Position numbers and translations under genes: made by a program. Positions 35,470 through 47,756 of a stretch of DNA of 64,000 bases are shown piece by piece (within the stretch, counting starts at the first letter, position 1; each line of letters starts with the position of its first letter). Source of the stretch: Stomorhina lunata (Eukaryota; Arthropoda; Insecta; Diptera; Rhiniidae). The DNA lies in assembly GCA_933228675.1 (NCBI GenBank), contig OW121740.1:130107799-130171798 (forward strand), in the 5' to 3' direction. Under the pieces are notes generated by a model, which did not search any database, had not been told where the DNA came from, and was given only the letters and a program-made list of their open reading frames with translations.

Positions 35470-36112
35470 ATTATACGGCAAAATCGGTTCACATTTGACC
35501 ATAGCTCCCTTATAACCTCGTCTAGGCTATTTGCTTATTTGCTAATAAATGACAACTTATAATAGCTATGATGATAAAATTTGGTATATAGAAGTACTAG
35601 GCAGTATATAAAATTTAATTAAAATCGGTTCACATTTAACCATAGCTCACATGCAAAAAACTTACGGAAACAGCCTAATTTCCACCTAAAATTCACTTAA
35701 ATGCCAATAAATGATAAACTGTAATATCCACTAAATTAAGCACAAGGAAGTCTTATGTCAATGCCAGCCAGTGTGCAAAATTTTGTCACAATTTGACCAT
35801 AGCTCCCATATAAAATACCTTCGGAAACACAAAAATACATCTGTCTGTCAGATAAAAGCGCGATACCTCCTGTACTACAAGAGATACATTTATACATTTA
35901 TGCTGATAAATTAAATTTTGTCAGTATGTAAAATTTTATAGGAATCGGTCGATTTTTGACCATAACTTTCATATAAAAACCGCTACCGGAAACCACTTAA
36001 ATGCCAAAAATGTCAGTTAAAAGCTATTAAATTATAAACTGTAACAACCATGGCCACTAATTTTGCACAGTATATAAAATTTTATGACAATCGGTCAACA
36101 TTTGGCTTACTT
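35470..36112. repeat. Degenerate array of ~150-bp units (R150-related)
   Basis: The phrase aatcggttcacatttgacc (with variants) followed by atagctcccatata recurs near 35480, 35622, 35790, 35945 and 36085, that is, every 140-165 bp. The units between are diverged but share AAATGATAAACT and AAAATTTTATG. The same phrase is the core of R150 copies A-E, so this array and those elements have a common origin. Confidence 0.7.
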
Positions 36113-36342
36113 ATTTAAAAATATTTTTGTAAACATTTTTTCTATAGAACATTTTTTATAACAAACATTTGTCTTAGAAAATTTTTTTTAACAAACATTT
36201 TTCTTAGAATTTTTTTTTTCCAAAAATTTTTCTTAGAGAATTTTTTTATCAAACATTTTTCTACAGAAATTTCTTTTTATCAAAAATTTTTACATAGAAA
36301 ATTTTTTTATCGAAAATTTTTTATCAAAAATTGTTCTATAGA
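36113..36342. repeat. Minisatellite with ~30-bp T-rich units
   Basis: About seven imperfect units of the form TTTTTCTTAGAAAATTTTTT followed by ATCAAACA or ATCAAAAA, each 29-33 bp. Degenerate copies of such T-rich runs are common in calyptrate fly DNA. Confidence 0.7.
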
Positions 36343-36730
36343 AGGAGTCTGTGGCGAGGTAGAGATACCAAGCATTTTGAACGTTTATATGCCTGGATAT
36401 TGAACAAGTGGTTTCAATGGACCAAGTATGCCTAATTATTGATTTGCAGGCGGATAGCGGTAAGCCGTAAATTGGTCGATGTGATCCCAACTCAGGAAAC
36501 CACCGGATTTAGCAAGTGGGGTTCCTAGTTATGTTCTTGTGCCCGGGAACCAAGAAAAGTTCGATATTGCAATGTCTCGCCATCTGGTTAAGAGATGCCC
36601 AGCATTCGCGAGTTAGAACAGATATCGTGTGGACATTAGATAGGGATTTTATGGCAGCCTGACTGTCGATACAGAAACGAATATTCCTGTCCTATATTCT
36701 GTGGTATCTAATAGTTATTTTGGGCAATAA
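36343..36730 (-). mobile_element. Degenerate RNase H domain of an I/R1-type LINE
   Basis: The minus strand reads IDSQAAIKSLSNVHTISVL, TRECWASLNQMARHCNIEL, LVPGHKNITRNPTC and WFPELGSHRPIYGLPLS, the RNase H block of I- or LOA-type retrotransposons. The Asp in (I/V)DSQAA and the His in PGHKN are visible. Stops split it and no RT was found beside it. Confidence 0.65.
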
Positions 36731-36908
36731 TATTGGTTTAATTTCACGTTGAAATTGAACTTACTTTCAAAATACTTCTTGTTTGATAAAAGTGAATAAA
36801 AATGAAATGTACAAAGTATAATTCAGAACATCAAACATTTAAACTGAAGTGATTTCAAATTAAAAGTGAAATTTAGAACATGCCTGAATAATTTGATTAG
36901 TTCATATT

Positions 36909-37818
36909 TATACCCTTTACCACCATAGGTGGAAAGGGTTTTATAAGTTTGTGCTGATGTATGTAACGCATACAAATATTTGTCTTAGATCAATAGGCTT
37001 AGAATCACTTTCTGAGTCGATTTAGCGATGTCACCATGGCTATTCAAAATCGGTCTATTATTTATGATACCTCCCATAGATCCCACTTCCCGGAATTGAT
37101 ATATTGGACGCAAATATCAATATTTCATATATTCAATATATTCATGAAATTTAAAACAAATACTGCTTATGTAAAGTTAAATCACTATACCAAATTTCGT
37201 TGAAATCGGTCAACATTTGACTATAGCTCCCATACAAACTCTTCTTTAAAAATGCACTGAGACAAAAATCACTAAAACGTTAGTAAATCTGAAAATAATG
37301 AGAATTTTGAGTTGATTTTTTGCATACATAATTTTTGTAAAAACTGTTATCAATTTGCCAAATTTCGAGATAATCGGTGCCCATTTGACCCTAGCTCTCA
37401 TATGAGTCCAAATGACGGAAAAAGCTTAAATACATAATCACATTGAAATCGGTCCACATTTGACCATAGCTTCCATACAAAGTCTTGTTTAAAAATGCAC
37501 TAAATGAGACAAAAATCACTAAAACGCTGGTAAATCTGAAAATAATGAGAATTTTGAGTTGATTTTTTGCATACATAATTTTTGTAAAAACTGTAATCAA
37601 TTTGTCAAATTTCGAGATAATCGGTCCCCATTTGACCCTAGCTCTCATATGAGTCCAAATGACGGAAAAAGCTTAAAACCTACATAAGTTTTGAGAAAAT
37701 ATTTGTATTATGGCAAAATTTTACAAATATTTGTCTTTGTACAGAAAAAAGTACACCTTAATGGTGAAGGGTATCGCATGGTCGGGCTTGACCGACTATA
37801 GCACTTTCTTAATTGTTT
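36909..37818 (+). repeat. R150 repeat copy E, with a ~241-bp internal duplication
   Basis: The left end (TTTATACCCTTTACCACC) and right end (GACCGACTATAGCACTTTC) match copy A. The segment from GAAATCGGTC..ACATTTGAC to GACGGAAAAAGCTTAAA occurs twice in a row, at about 37200-37438 and 37441-37678, with small differences. Confidence 0.8.
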
Positions 37819-39996
37819 TTTGTAAAATACTAGGGTAATAGACAAAATTATAATACCCTACAATCTACTGACACCCTATACTCCACTGGGATTCAAGGAT
37901 AACAGAAGAAGAATCTACTGATAAAGAAAAATAAAAACCCAACTTTTTTTATCTTTTTAAGTTTTATTTATTTTTTTGTTCTTTTTTTACATAAAACGCA
38001 TTCAGTTTTTTCTTTTTCTTTTTTTACATTGTTTTTAATTTCATTTTATATGTTTCTCTATTAACGCTAAAAATGGCGTCACTTAAATATATATTTTTCT
38101 GCATTTTCTTTATAATAATTTAGTAGTTTCTTTTTTATTTTTCGTTCTTCTGCTGCATTTTTACTTCATCCTTATATTGTATTTAGTAAAATAAATTATC
38201 ATTTCAACAATAAATTTAATATTTTTTCTTTTTTTGGATTTCTTATAGAGATTAAAATCCCAGTCATTATTATAATTTTTGACGTTATTAAACGTTACAT
38301 TTTTTGTTTTTGTTTTGAGTAGTTACTTAATTTAAATGTTTTTTTTGTAATTTTGTTTTTGTTGTTGGTGTTTTGGTTGCCTCACACGAAATTTTGTTGT
38401 AGAGTTTTTAGTTCTTTTTTGTTTTTGTTTTAGATACATAAATTACAATCATTTTGTAGAAAAAATATTTTATGATTTATGACTAATTAATTAATCAGTT
38501 TTTTTTGTTTGCTAAGCAAAGAAATGAGGAGAGAGAGAGAGAGATAGAGATGGTAACGACAATATAATAATAAAATGTGAAAAAGGACGAAAAAGTGACA
38601 GATTCCTTAGTTTTCACTATCACTTGTTGTTGTTGATTTTGTTTTCTAGTTTCTTATTACTCTTCTTGCAATAAAGTTTCCTTTGCAGTTTATTTTTAAG
38701 ATTTGTTTTATTTTTATTATAATTATTCTTTTTTATTTTAAATATAATTTAATTAACAACGACCTAACATCTATGTTTTTTTTGTTTGTTTTGTTTTATT
38801 TGTTTGGAGATTGTAAGCGAATATTACAAGATATATATAATGGTGGTGATGAATATGAAACTATCAGAAGAAGGCCGAGCCTTTTTCTTGTTGAATTCAA
38901 AAGTTTAAAAGAATCTTATGTATCATTGCTTAATTATCATTATCATCGATGTTTAAAAAAACGCAAACTGATATTTTTGCTGTTTGTTTCATTTCAAACC
39001 AAAACTTGAAAATTTTTAAAGTATTTTCGTTGTTTTTGTTTAAGCTGTCTAATATGATATTTCACACAATAAATATAAATAGTGTAATAAATAAATGTGG
39101 AATGGGAAAAATTTTAATTAAAGCTTCTTTTTTCAAAAGCAATCGATTCATAAAAATAACTCTTTTTTTAAACTTTTTATATAAAGGTATATGGGGGTAG
39201 GTATAGAGGTGTGTATATGAAATATCAACGGAAGTAGAAGGTGGTGAAGTAGCCTGTCTATTTTTATAGGAATTATGTAAAATTATATATAAAATAATTG
39301 CTATTGTTTTATAAAGCAATCGTTTGAGTTTACAATCGATTTGTCGTCGTATCTGCAGTTATAAGGAGGAACTTTAACTGGACCTGCTGTTTGCTTTTAC
39401 ATTTTGTATTCTAATATTGTGGGGTTTGGTTATGATGGTGTATTACATATATATTGTATTATTCGCAAGCAATCAAGGAATATAGCGAGAGAGATTTGTT
39501 TGTTGTGGTTTTCAACTGTTTTTTTTTTTGTTTTCTGTTTTCATATAAATAATTTTTTATGTTTTGTCTCATATTGATAAAAAAAAAATTTATCGATTGT
39601 TTCCGGTTCCGGATATCTGATTTCATTCTTATTTTTTGACGCTTACATAAAAAAATGAAGATTAGAAGTCAAATGTTATTCTTTTGACAGTTGACAGTAC
39701 AGTATTTGAATAAAGATGATGTTTTTAAGCATGTTTGTGTACAAGTTGTAAATTTTTAAATGTTTTCATTAGAGTGTTCACAAACATTTAAAATGTGTTC
39801 TTCTCTCACTTTCGTTCGTTCGTTCTTTATAGGTTTTTATATCTTAATAATACAACATCACACTTGTTCATTTGTCCAAATACACATTTGTTCTTGTCCG
39901 CTTAATGACAAGTAAAATTATAATAAAAAACACTCGTGAATAACTTTGTTTTGGCTCTAACAAAATTTGTACAAAACACGCTCTAGTTTAGTAGCT
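37819..39996. other. Rox8 3' region / intergenic
   Basis: Very T-rich on the plus strand (A-rich on the Rox8 strand), with an AG microsatellite near 38526. A long 3' UTR for Rox8 would lie here, but I cannot fix its end. No gene is supported, although the region has small chance open frames. Confidence 0.4.
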
Positions 39997-40377
39997 TCAT
40001 TGGGTTTGATATTGTGGCATCGCGGCACTGTACATCATTTGAGGCCCCAGAGAACCGTTTGCTGCTGCTGAAGCTGCTGTAACACCTGGTACTACCGTTC
40101 CTGGAACTCCCCAAGCTACATTCGGCTGAACCATTCTATAACCAGCAGCTGCAACAAAATAATTTCATTATTTCATAACTTATTTTATCTTAACTTGACG
40201 GAGTAAGAAACTTACGCATTCCTCCAGCTTGTTGCGCACTTGCTGCATATGCGTATGGATAGTAACCTTGTTGCATATATTGTGTTTGCATTTGCGCCGC
40301 TTGATAGCCCTTAAATATATGAAAAGACAATGTTAAATTTTACTTTATTTAATCTACGCTTTAGTTAAGTTTATTTA

Positions 40378-40409
<32 letters not shown>

Positions 40410-42727
40410 TAGGCTTGAGTTCATTAGCTATTTCTAGATATCAACTAGAAAATTTTGATATAACCCTGCAGTAAATGCCAGCAATAAAACATAACAGCTT
40501 TACTTTTGATAATGTCTCTGCGGTTGTACGGGAGGTGGGCGTGGCAGTGGTCCATTGGCCTAGTAACACCTTGTACCAAAATTTATAAGTTAAGATTCTT
40601 TTTTTCCAAGATATTTAATAAAATCACCCTAGAATCTTACACTTTGATGAAATTGGGGCCTATGATTTTAATTGTATGTAACCTTAACGCACATAATGAA
40701 TTCACGCAAACTTATTCAATATTTTTACTATGCTTTTCTGTGAGCAATCGGTATTACCTTTTTTTGAATTAAAGACATAAAACATAATTTTAAACATGAC
40801 GGATTTTGTAACAAAATTCCACTTTTGTAACAAAAGTCCACTTTTAAAGAGAATTGTGACTTTGATGCCGTTTGGTAAAGATATGTTTCGTCTATTTGAG
40901 TGTGTAAAAAGGTTTGATAAGAAAAACTGCTAATGTAATTTTTGGGTTTAAAATATAAGAACTCCCTAATAATTCATAAACGAAAATTAATGCTATGACA
41001 AACTTATAAATCAAATTTTCCTACAATAAGCCATTAATAATTTAATAAATTGCTTATGAATTATTGTACAGCCATAAAACCACTTCGATCGGAATTCAAC
41101 TACGATATGGTTTTAAATCCGAACGGAATTTGTGACATTCCTGATTTTATGTTTTTTCTATCCCCTGTTTTATTTTTAAAACTGAAAAACACGGGATTTT
41201 TTTTTTAAGTTTATAAGCTTAAACTATGCGCAATAGATTTGTTTATCTACAAGAACAAAATTGTCAGTTACCTAAAATTGTGAAGAAAATGTAATGTGAA
41301 TCTATATGATTTTCTACTAAGAAATTTTGGACCCTCTTTTTTAAATTAAATGTGTTTTTCGATTTAAAATTATGCTTGTGTTTTTCGATTTGTCTAGAGT
41401 GGTTGTAGAGGAATGGTTGTTACCACCAGTATTTTTTAGTTTTATTAATAAAATATTTTTTATAATTTGTAACAAATTCAAACTCACCGCTGGTGGATAC
41501 CAATAACCCATTTGCTGATATGCCGTCGCATAAGGATATTGTACTGCTGCAGCAGCAGCGGCAAGCTGTTGTTGTGTCATCATTTGTCCAGGTATCGTGG
41601 CACCAGCAGCGGCAGCTGCATTTGCAGCCGCTTGTGCTGCGGCCGCTTGTTGTTGAGTTGTTTGCATACCACCGGGGCCAATTATAGCCCCAGCTGCTGC
41701 TGCAGCCGCCGCAGCTGCAGCGGCTCCAGCTGATGCAGCTGCCATATTATTCATCTGATGATCATTGTTCACAGAAGCGTTAATGCCACCATTTTCTTTG
41801 CCCCAGAAACACTTGACTGTATTCCCGAGCACTTCCGAGTTGTGTGTATGTTCGATAGCACGAGCTGCCGATTCTTTTGAAACAAACTTGATGAAGGCAT
41901 AGCCTTTGTCTTTGAAAACACGTATGTCTTGTATATGACCGAATTGCATGAAATGCTTGTGCATAAGTTCTTCGGTAATCACATTTGGCGGAAAGCCACC
42001 ACAATAGACTGTGGTATTCATGGGACTTGACTGATTGTAGACCTCTTCGAATGTTTGTCGAGAATTGCTTTTAATTCCACCAACTCCGCCGCTCGCATTT
42101 GTTTTACTACTCTCACGTGGTGGTGCTAGTTTGCGTGTCGACCAGTTGGTACGTATGGAACGAGAACCAATCCATTGACCATTCATTGATTGTATTGCAT
42201 TTTCCGCTTCTGCCTTTTTTACGAACGAAACAAAGGCATAACCTTTCGATTTCATTGTCTGCGGATCACGTACAATGCGGCAGTTAGAGATCTCTCCAAA
42301 TGGAGCAAATGCTTCGCGCAAGCTTTCAGTTTCTATTTCAGGACTTAGATCGCCCACAAAGATATGGTGATGTGAGCTGATGTCTGTTTTCGGCTGATTG
42401 CCGGGACTGGTTGCCCAATTAACCTAAAATAAAAGCAAAATATGAGATTTTTCATTAAAAAATGTGCAACATTAAGGAATTGGTTGGTTGATGGTTTACC
42501 TTAATTTCTTTATCAAGAAATAAGCGTTTATTCATGGCTGTTAAGGCGGTCGTGGCTGATTGATAGGATGAATATTCGATAAAAGCATAGGGATCGTTGC
42601 CGGGTTCGCGAATAATTTTACAATTTTTGACTGAACCCATTTGACTAAATAGAGCAACCAATAAATCCTCTGACACAGATGCATCCAAATTCCCTACATA
42701 CAACGTTTTCGGCTGTGACTCGTCCAT
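39997..42727 (-). CDS. Rox8: Rox8, TIA-1/TIAR-type RNA-binding protein
   Basis: Four coding exons on the minus strand, 42727-42500, 42423-41488, 40309-40216 and 40148-39997, give 469 residues. TIA-1 proteins bind U-rich RNA and act in splice-site choice and translational silencing. Three RRMs are visible. RRM1 starts at KTLYVGNLDASVSE (residue 7), RRM2 at HIFVGDLSPEIETE, and RRM3 at TVYCGGFPPNVITE. RNP1 motifs are DPYAFIEY (46-53), GYAFVSF and GYAFIKF. The C-terminal half carries Ala-rich and Gln-rich runs followed by aromatic YPYA/YWYPP segments, typical of the prion-like tail. Intron 2 (1178 bp) contains an ATT microsatellite. Reading past the exon 2 donor would give a stop after about 50 more residues, so intron retention is possible but unproved. 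Its upstream neighbour is cyclin C, divergent and 9.8 kb away. Confidence 0.95.
40310..41487. repeat. Rox8 intron with ATT microsatellite
   Basis: A 1178-bp intron between exons 2 and 3. It contains a run of ATT repeats at about 40386-40411 and nothing else I can name. Confidence 0.5.
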
Positions 42728-44865
42728 TGTGGTTAGATTTTTTGTTTGAGTTGATTTATGGATGGATGGATGGTTGGATGATGTTGTTATTGTTGTTGTT
42801 GATTTGTGGTAAATTTTTAATCTGTTTTGGCTACACTATCTATCTATCTATATTTATTATTGTATTCTAAGTTTTAAACAGAGTTCAGGTTACTTAGCCT
42901 ATAATAGTTACGATTTATGTTTGTTGGTGCTGGATATATTTCTTATTTCAATTATTTAAAAATTGTTTGATGTGGATACAACTGTTTTTATTCCCCTGAG
43001 CTATTCTTTTTGACCCTTGTATGTAACTTATTTGTTTTGCAAGGGACAGCAGCCTTTAATTTTCTTAGCTTTAGGAGCTAATTGAGATAATATGCGTAGT
43101 ATTTATCTCAGCTTTTTTATCTATGATCCTATTTAGTTATTTATTGCTGTTATAAGATTATTGATTGTTGCGGTTACTGGTTAAAAAGGTTTTAATGTAT
43201 TTTTCCTCCAAACAGATGTTTTCTCCTCCAATGCAATTTTGAGTCGCTTTGTTGCAACTTCTATAGCTGCTGCTTGTTGCTTTTAGATGATTTTGGATAT
43301 TTTTGTTACTTTTTCTACTTTTAGCACTGTTGCGATTGTTATCGTAATTAAATGATGATCTACTTCTCTCTGATCTGCTTACAAACACACACATTTAATA
43401 TTTTAATATATGGAATATATACATGTATATATAAAAATAATTGTTGATATACTGTTTCAGTTCCGTTTCCTTAGGCCCTTAACTCACACAACTAACGCTA
43501 AAACGTTTGGTTTGTTTGTTTCCTTTTTATTTTTAAATAAAATGTTTAGTATGATGAATTGTTAGAATTTATTCTAAGTTATTCGCGAGTGAATCTTGCT
43601 GAATGATATAAATATTATATAATAACTCGGTTTGCTTTTTCCTGTCGTTTGTTATTAATATTTTTTTTTACAAGAAAAAATATTCGAATACTTTTGATAC
43701 TATAAATATGTATATATTTTTTAGTAAAACACGTTTGTTTTTTTTTAATTTTTTTGTTTGACCTCTTTGTGGCTGACTTTAGTATAAACTTGTTTGTTTT
43801 TGCTTGGCAGGTTAAATTTTGGGTGGTTGGTTTTACAAGGAATCCACTTGGATGTCTTCTTTAATTATCCTTTAATCCGTCTTGCCTAATATGTTTAGTA
43901 TATAGAGTAGAGTTGTTTATAAATAAGTTATTTTTTTTGGATACAATTTAATTGTTAAAACTAATATACAGCACTAATGGAGTGGCTTAAAGTTTTGCAT
44001 TTTGTAGAAATTTATACTATATTTATTATAATTCAATATTTAAATAGTAGACATTACTCTAAAAAAATGTCTCTTGGAAAAAAATTGTTCTTTATAAACT
44101 TTGTTGAAGTATCACTCGTTGCTGTTGATATTTTGCTTCTTAATATTATTTACTTACAAATAGTTGTTTATTTTAATTTATTCTTTGTATATACGATTTT
44201 ATATTTGAAATACGTTCGCTATGTAGCTGAGTCAGGCTCTTTTAGACTATTTTAGGGTTTACTAAAATATAAAAAAGAATGATTATTTATTAGTAAGTAT
44301 AATGATAATGAAACATGTATAGATAGTAGATTTTGAAATATTTTAATTAGGAATTTATATTTTTTATTATTTTAAAAACTTTCACGGCTTCTAAAAGCCA
44401 TTTGTTTTGCTGAATTTTAGTTTAAAATTTGTTTATAGTCAGTGAATACCTCCGATTGAAGTCAAATAGACACATACGAAGATTTCCAAGAAACCTGGGT
44501 CTCAGACAAATATTTCACCATTGAAATGTCAGTAAAACTAACGAATCCTATGGGATTTGCAAAAATATGACATTGGATATATTAAATCGACTTCGTATTT
44601 ACTAATAAAATTTGCCGATAATATAGATAGTGAAAAAACTATCGATATTTTAGAAGAATGTATGTGAACATATCGAGACAACCACAAAAAAAGCTTAAAT
44701 GTAATATTACAAACTTTACAAAGAAAGGGTTTTTAAATTATTAAATTAAGTTTTCAGTATTTGCAATAATGGCCCTACGGTAGGATAAATTTGACCACCA
44801 AGTGTATGAAGAAACTCTAGGTCCATGTAGCTTTTGCATAAACATACATATCGACGCTTTAGATT
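42728..44865. other. Rox8 upstream region
   Basis: This includes GATG-type (42760) and CTAT-type (42838) microsatellites and low-complexity sequence. It should hold 5' non-coding exons and a promoter for Rox8, but none can be located. Confidence 0.35.
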
Positions 44866-45540
44866 AAAAAGTGCGATCTACATTTTCGACCAAAATGGTT
44901 TTTAATGGAAACGTGTTCCTTGGCTTATTTGTCATATGTCATATAAATTTTAAGGAAGAAAAATAATTTTAAAACATTTTTTTATAAATTGTGTTTGTGC
45001 TATCTACACATAATCAAAAAATAGTGCTATCTACATTAAAAATATTTGTGGAATTAATTACAATTGTTATAAAATATACAATGTAATTTGTGATAAACCA
45101 ACAAAATGGACCACAATTCCATACAACGTACTGTAATCATGGATTTCTAAAATATACTCGGCCTTTGACCATAACAGATTATAAATAAACATTTATAATA
45201 AATCTTGTTTTATTCAAAAAACTTATTATTTTATTTAAAATTCGTGATATTTTGATAAAAGCCTCAATTTTCGTTATATTTTATTTTTTTCCTTGTTAAA
45301 ATAATGCTATCTAATTGCTTTAGTATTTGAAACGATAAAATTTTAACTCGTAAAAAGTGCTATCTACTATTAAAGCGAAAATAAAAGGAGTTGATAAAAA
45401 AACATACTTTGTACAAGATCCTAGCCCCAATTTGTATGGTATTGTAAAACAAAGTTTATTTACTTCTCTTATAGTTAATGACAAAAACAGTTTTTTCGCT
45501 CTCCTCTCTGTGAATTTGTAGATAGCACTTTTTGAATATA
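44866..45540. repeat. Element with inverted ends and repeated GTGCTATCTAC motif
   Basis: The left end is AAAAAGTGCGATCTACATT (44866-44884). The right end, read on the minus strand, is AAAAAGTGCTATCTAC with WTTC (45518-45533). The 11-mer GTGCTATCTAC occurs directly at 44997-45007, 45024-45034 and 45357-45367, once on the minus strand at 45518-45528, and as near-matches at 44871 and 45303. It has no open frame. The structure looks like a non-autonomous DNA element with many transposase-site-like repeats. Confidence 0.6.
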
Positions 45541-46633
45541 AACCCTCGATATATTACCATCAAACAAAATGATACATTTTTAAAATGTTACACAGAAAGC
45601 AAAATGTCTATATTTTTTAAAATTTTGAAATATGTATTTATATACAGTGAAAATAAAAGTGATATTCGGAAGATAAGCGTTTAGGTTTATTAAAACCCTG
45701 AATTAAAATAAGTAATTAAAAAAACTTAACATTTCATATTATAATGATGAACAATAAGAAAAACGGAATGATACATTTTTGAAGACTAACGATTTTCCAT
45801 TTTCAACTCAGTTTTTAAAGCATCTTTAACTAGTTGAGTTTTTGTAGACCCTACGAGCTAATTTGTAACACAGACATTGAAAATTAAGAAAAAGCTTGCA
45901 AACTTGAATCATTATGATTTAAACATTATCCTGATAAAAAGCAAAGTTGTCTTTTATCCCTAATGTTGAGATATACAAATCCCGAATGTTGAGATATACA
46001 AATCTATTCAACTAAATACAAATCTCCCCAAACCATCGCAGAACCTATCTATAAACTATTCCATAGTTTTTATCATATTCAAAAAATCTTGAGTTTTTAG
46101 TAAATATTTTTAAGCAAAGTTTACTTTTATAAACTTTTTTCTAAAAACTCTTCATAATAATCTTGTCTTCTTAATACACTTCTAAATGTTTCATAGCGTA
46201 CCGATTTTCTTTTGTTGGTCTTCTTATATTTTTGTAACTCGACGGCTGATTTTAGCGGATTTTTCTTTAATTTGAATAATATGCGCCTCTCAACATTCTC
46301 GCTTAAGATATTCCTATCTTTACTTTTGTCCGATTTTTCGTTTAAGTCACTGTATGAATTTGGATATTATTTATTACAAGTTTGAGATTTTTTTTTTTCA
46401 AAAATGTTTATATTTTAAATATTATTTAAAGAACCAATATGCACTTAAGCTTAAATTATTTTTGATATAAGAACGTTACGGTATTTTGTAAGCCGGTAAA
46501 AATTTAGGACTGGATGTAAGTAAATACGCCCGAGCTTTGATATAAGATGCTAATTCGAAAATCATAAAATTAAATAAAATTGAAGATTTATATCTTTATA
46601 AAATTGAAGATTTATATCTTTATAAAAAACATA
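45541..46633. other. Intergenic, with a 24-bp tandem pair
   Basis: AT-rich DNA. AAAATTGAAGATTTATATC (part of a 24-bp unit) occurs at 46577 and again at 46601. The last part belongs to the repeat also seen at 16.42-16.50 kb. No gene is seen. Confidence 0.4.
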
Positions 46634-46641
46634 TTTCTAAT
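46634..46641. repeat. Left 8-bp target duplication of E3 copy 1
   Basis: TTTCTAAT, repeated exactly at 47749-47756 on the far side of the element. Confidence 0.85.
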
Positions 46642-47748
46642 CATGGCAAAAAAATTGTAAGGTATAACCGTTCTCTCTTACAAAAAAAATTTTTGAAGTA
46701 AATGCGAAATATTTGAAATATGTTTTTTGTAAACAATTATTAAAGTCGTTGCCACATGTGAGAAATGGGAATATTATTATCAGGAAATTTTTAACGTATA
46801 ATGTGTAATGTGTTGTAAACATTTCGTTAAAACTTATTTTATAAAGTTTAGCGGATCCTGCACAAGGAAAAGAAGACTTGAGACAATTCAATTTTGTCAT
46901 AATATATTTAAAGTATTTTTGTGTAACATATTTTTTTATAATTTATGTTACAGTTTCTTCATTTTCTTTTTGGGATTGAAAATTGTATTTTCACCAAAAT
47001 TTTATTTTAAAAACGTATCTTCAAATATGTTCTTATAGATAGATTTTGGTGTGATCTTTTATAGTATGAGAATTATGGGCTTTTTAATTTTCAAAAATTA
47101 TACGGCATAACTTTAGAAGTTTATATCCGATATAAACCGGTATATCAAACAAAAGCTACTGAAAGTATCATTCAAATGATATACATTCTTCCGATTTATA
47201 AAGATTAAGAGCTCATATACTCAAAACTTATTTTTACAACCGACTTTGGTTATAAAAATTAGCATATCTTAAAATAATATATACATAAGTATGGTCTTTT
47301 ATATAATGAATTTTATACAGGATATACTGGACTTTTATATAACATAAACTACTTAGCTCTAGCATATGTAGCGTGTTAGTTATGACAGCGTAAAATTTTA
47401 CTTTTATTGAGTTAGAGTTATATAAATGTACACATTTATATTATATATAAAATGTATATATATTTTTTGTCTACGTCTACAACGGTAGTCGGTAGTCGAG
47501 TGGCTATGTCGACGCTTAAAAAAATTATCTCTATTTGAATGAATCTATTCTAATTTTAACAGGTTGTAGCCCGTAGCCTGCAGTCGTGATTGTGTTTAGA
47601 GTTTAACAGCAAACAGAAACTGGGATTTTCAAAAGTAGTATGGTAGCATAATTTGAGAAAAGAAAATAATAATTCGATCAAACGTCAGAAAGTTAATATG
47701 GCTGACAAAAGAGAGAACGGTTATACCTTACTAATTTCTTTTATCATG
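46642..47748 (+). mobile_element. P-like non-autonomous element E3, copy 1 (1107 bp)
   Basis: Left end CATGGCAAAAAAATTGTAAG and right end, on the minus strand, CATGATAAAAGAAATTAG; both lead into TAAGGTATAACCGTTCTCTC. Flanked by TTTCTAAT on both sides. CATG ends, an AAGGT near position 20 and an 8-bp target duplication fit the P-element superfamily. It has no transposase and no convincing gene. A second copy of the same length and orientation lies at 57286-58392 in the cyclin C intron. In all stretches compared by eye the two look identical. Confidence 0.85.
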
Positions 47749-47756
47749 TTTCTAAT

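Noticed and set aside
36113..36342. CRISPR-like array
   Set aside because: The units are directly tandem without unique spacers and are T-rich and imperfect: a fly minisatellite, and the genome is eukaryotic.
38683..39009. 108-codon open frame in the Rox8 3' region
   Set aside because: Rich in Phe, Ile and Leu from T-rich DNA, with no family resemblance. It is probably UTR or intergenic.
43158..43394. 78-codon open frame upstream of Rox8
   Set aside because: Ser/Asn-rich chance frame with no start context or family match. It could be 5' UTR of Rox8 but is not supported as coding.
46637..46900. Open frames inside E3 (also at 57224-57544 and 57452-57682)
   Set aside because: They are the same in both copies because the DNA is the same. 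There are no domain features, and nothing resembles THAP or a P transposase.
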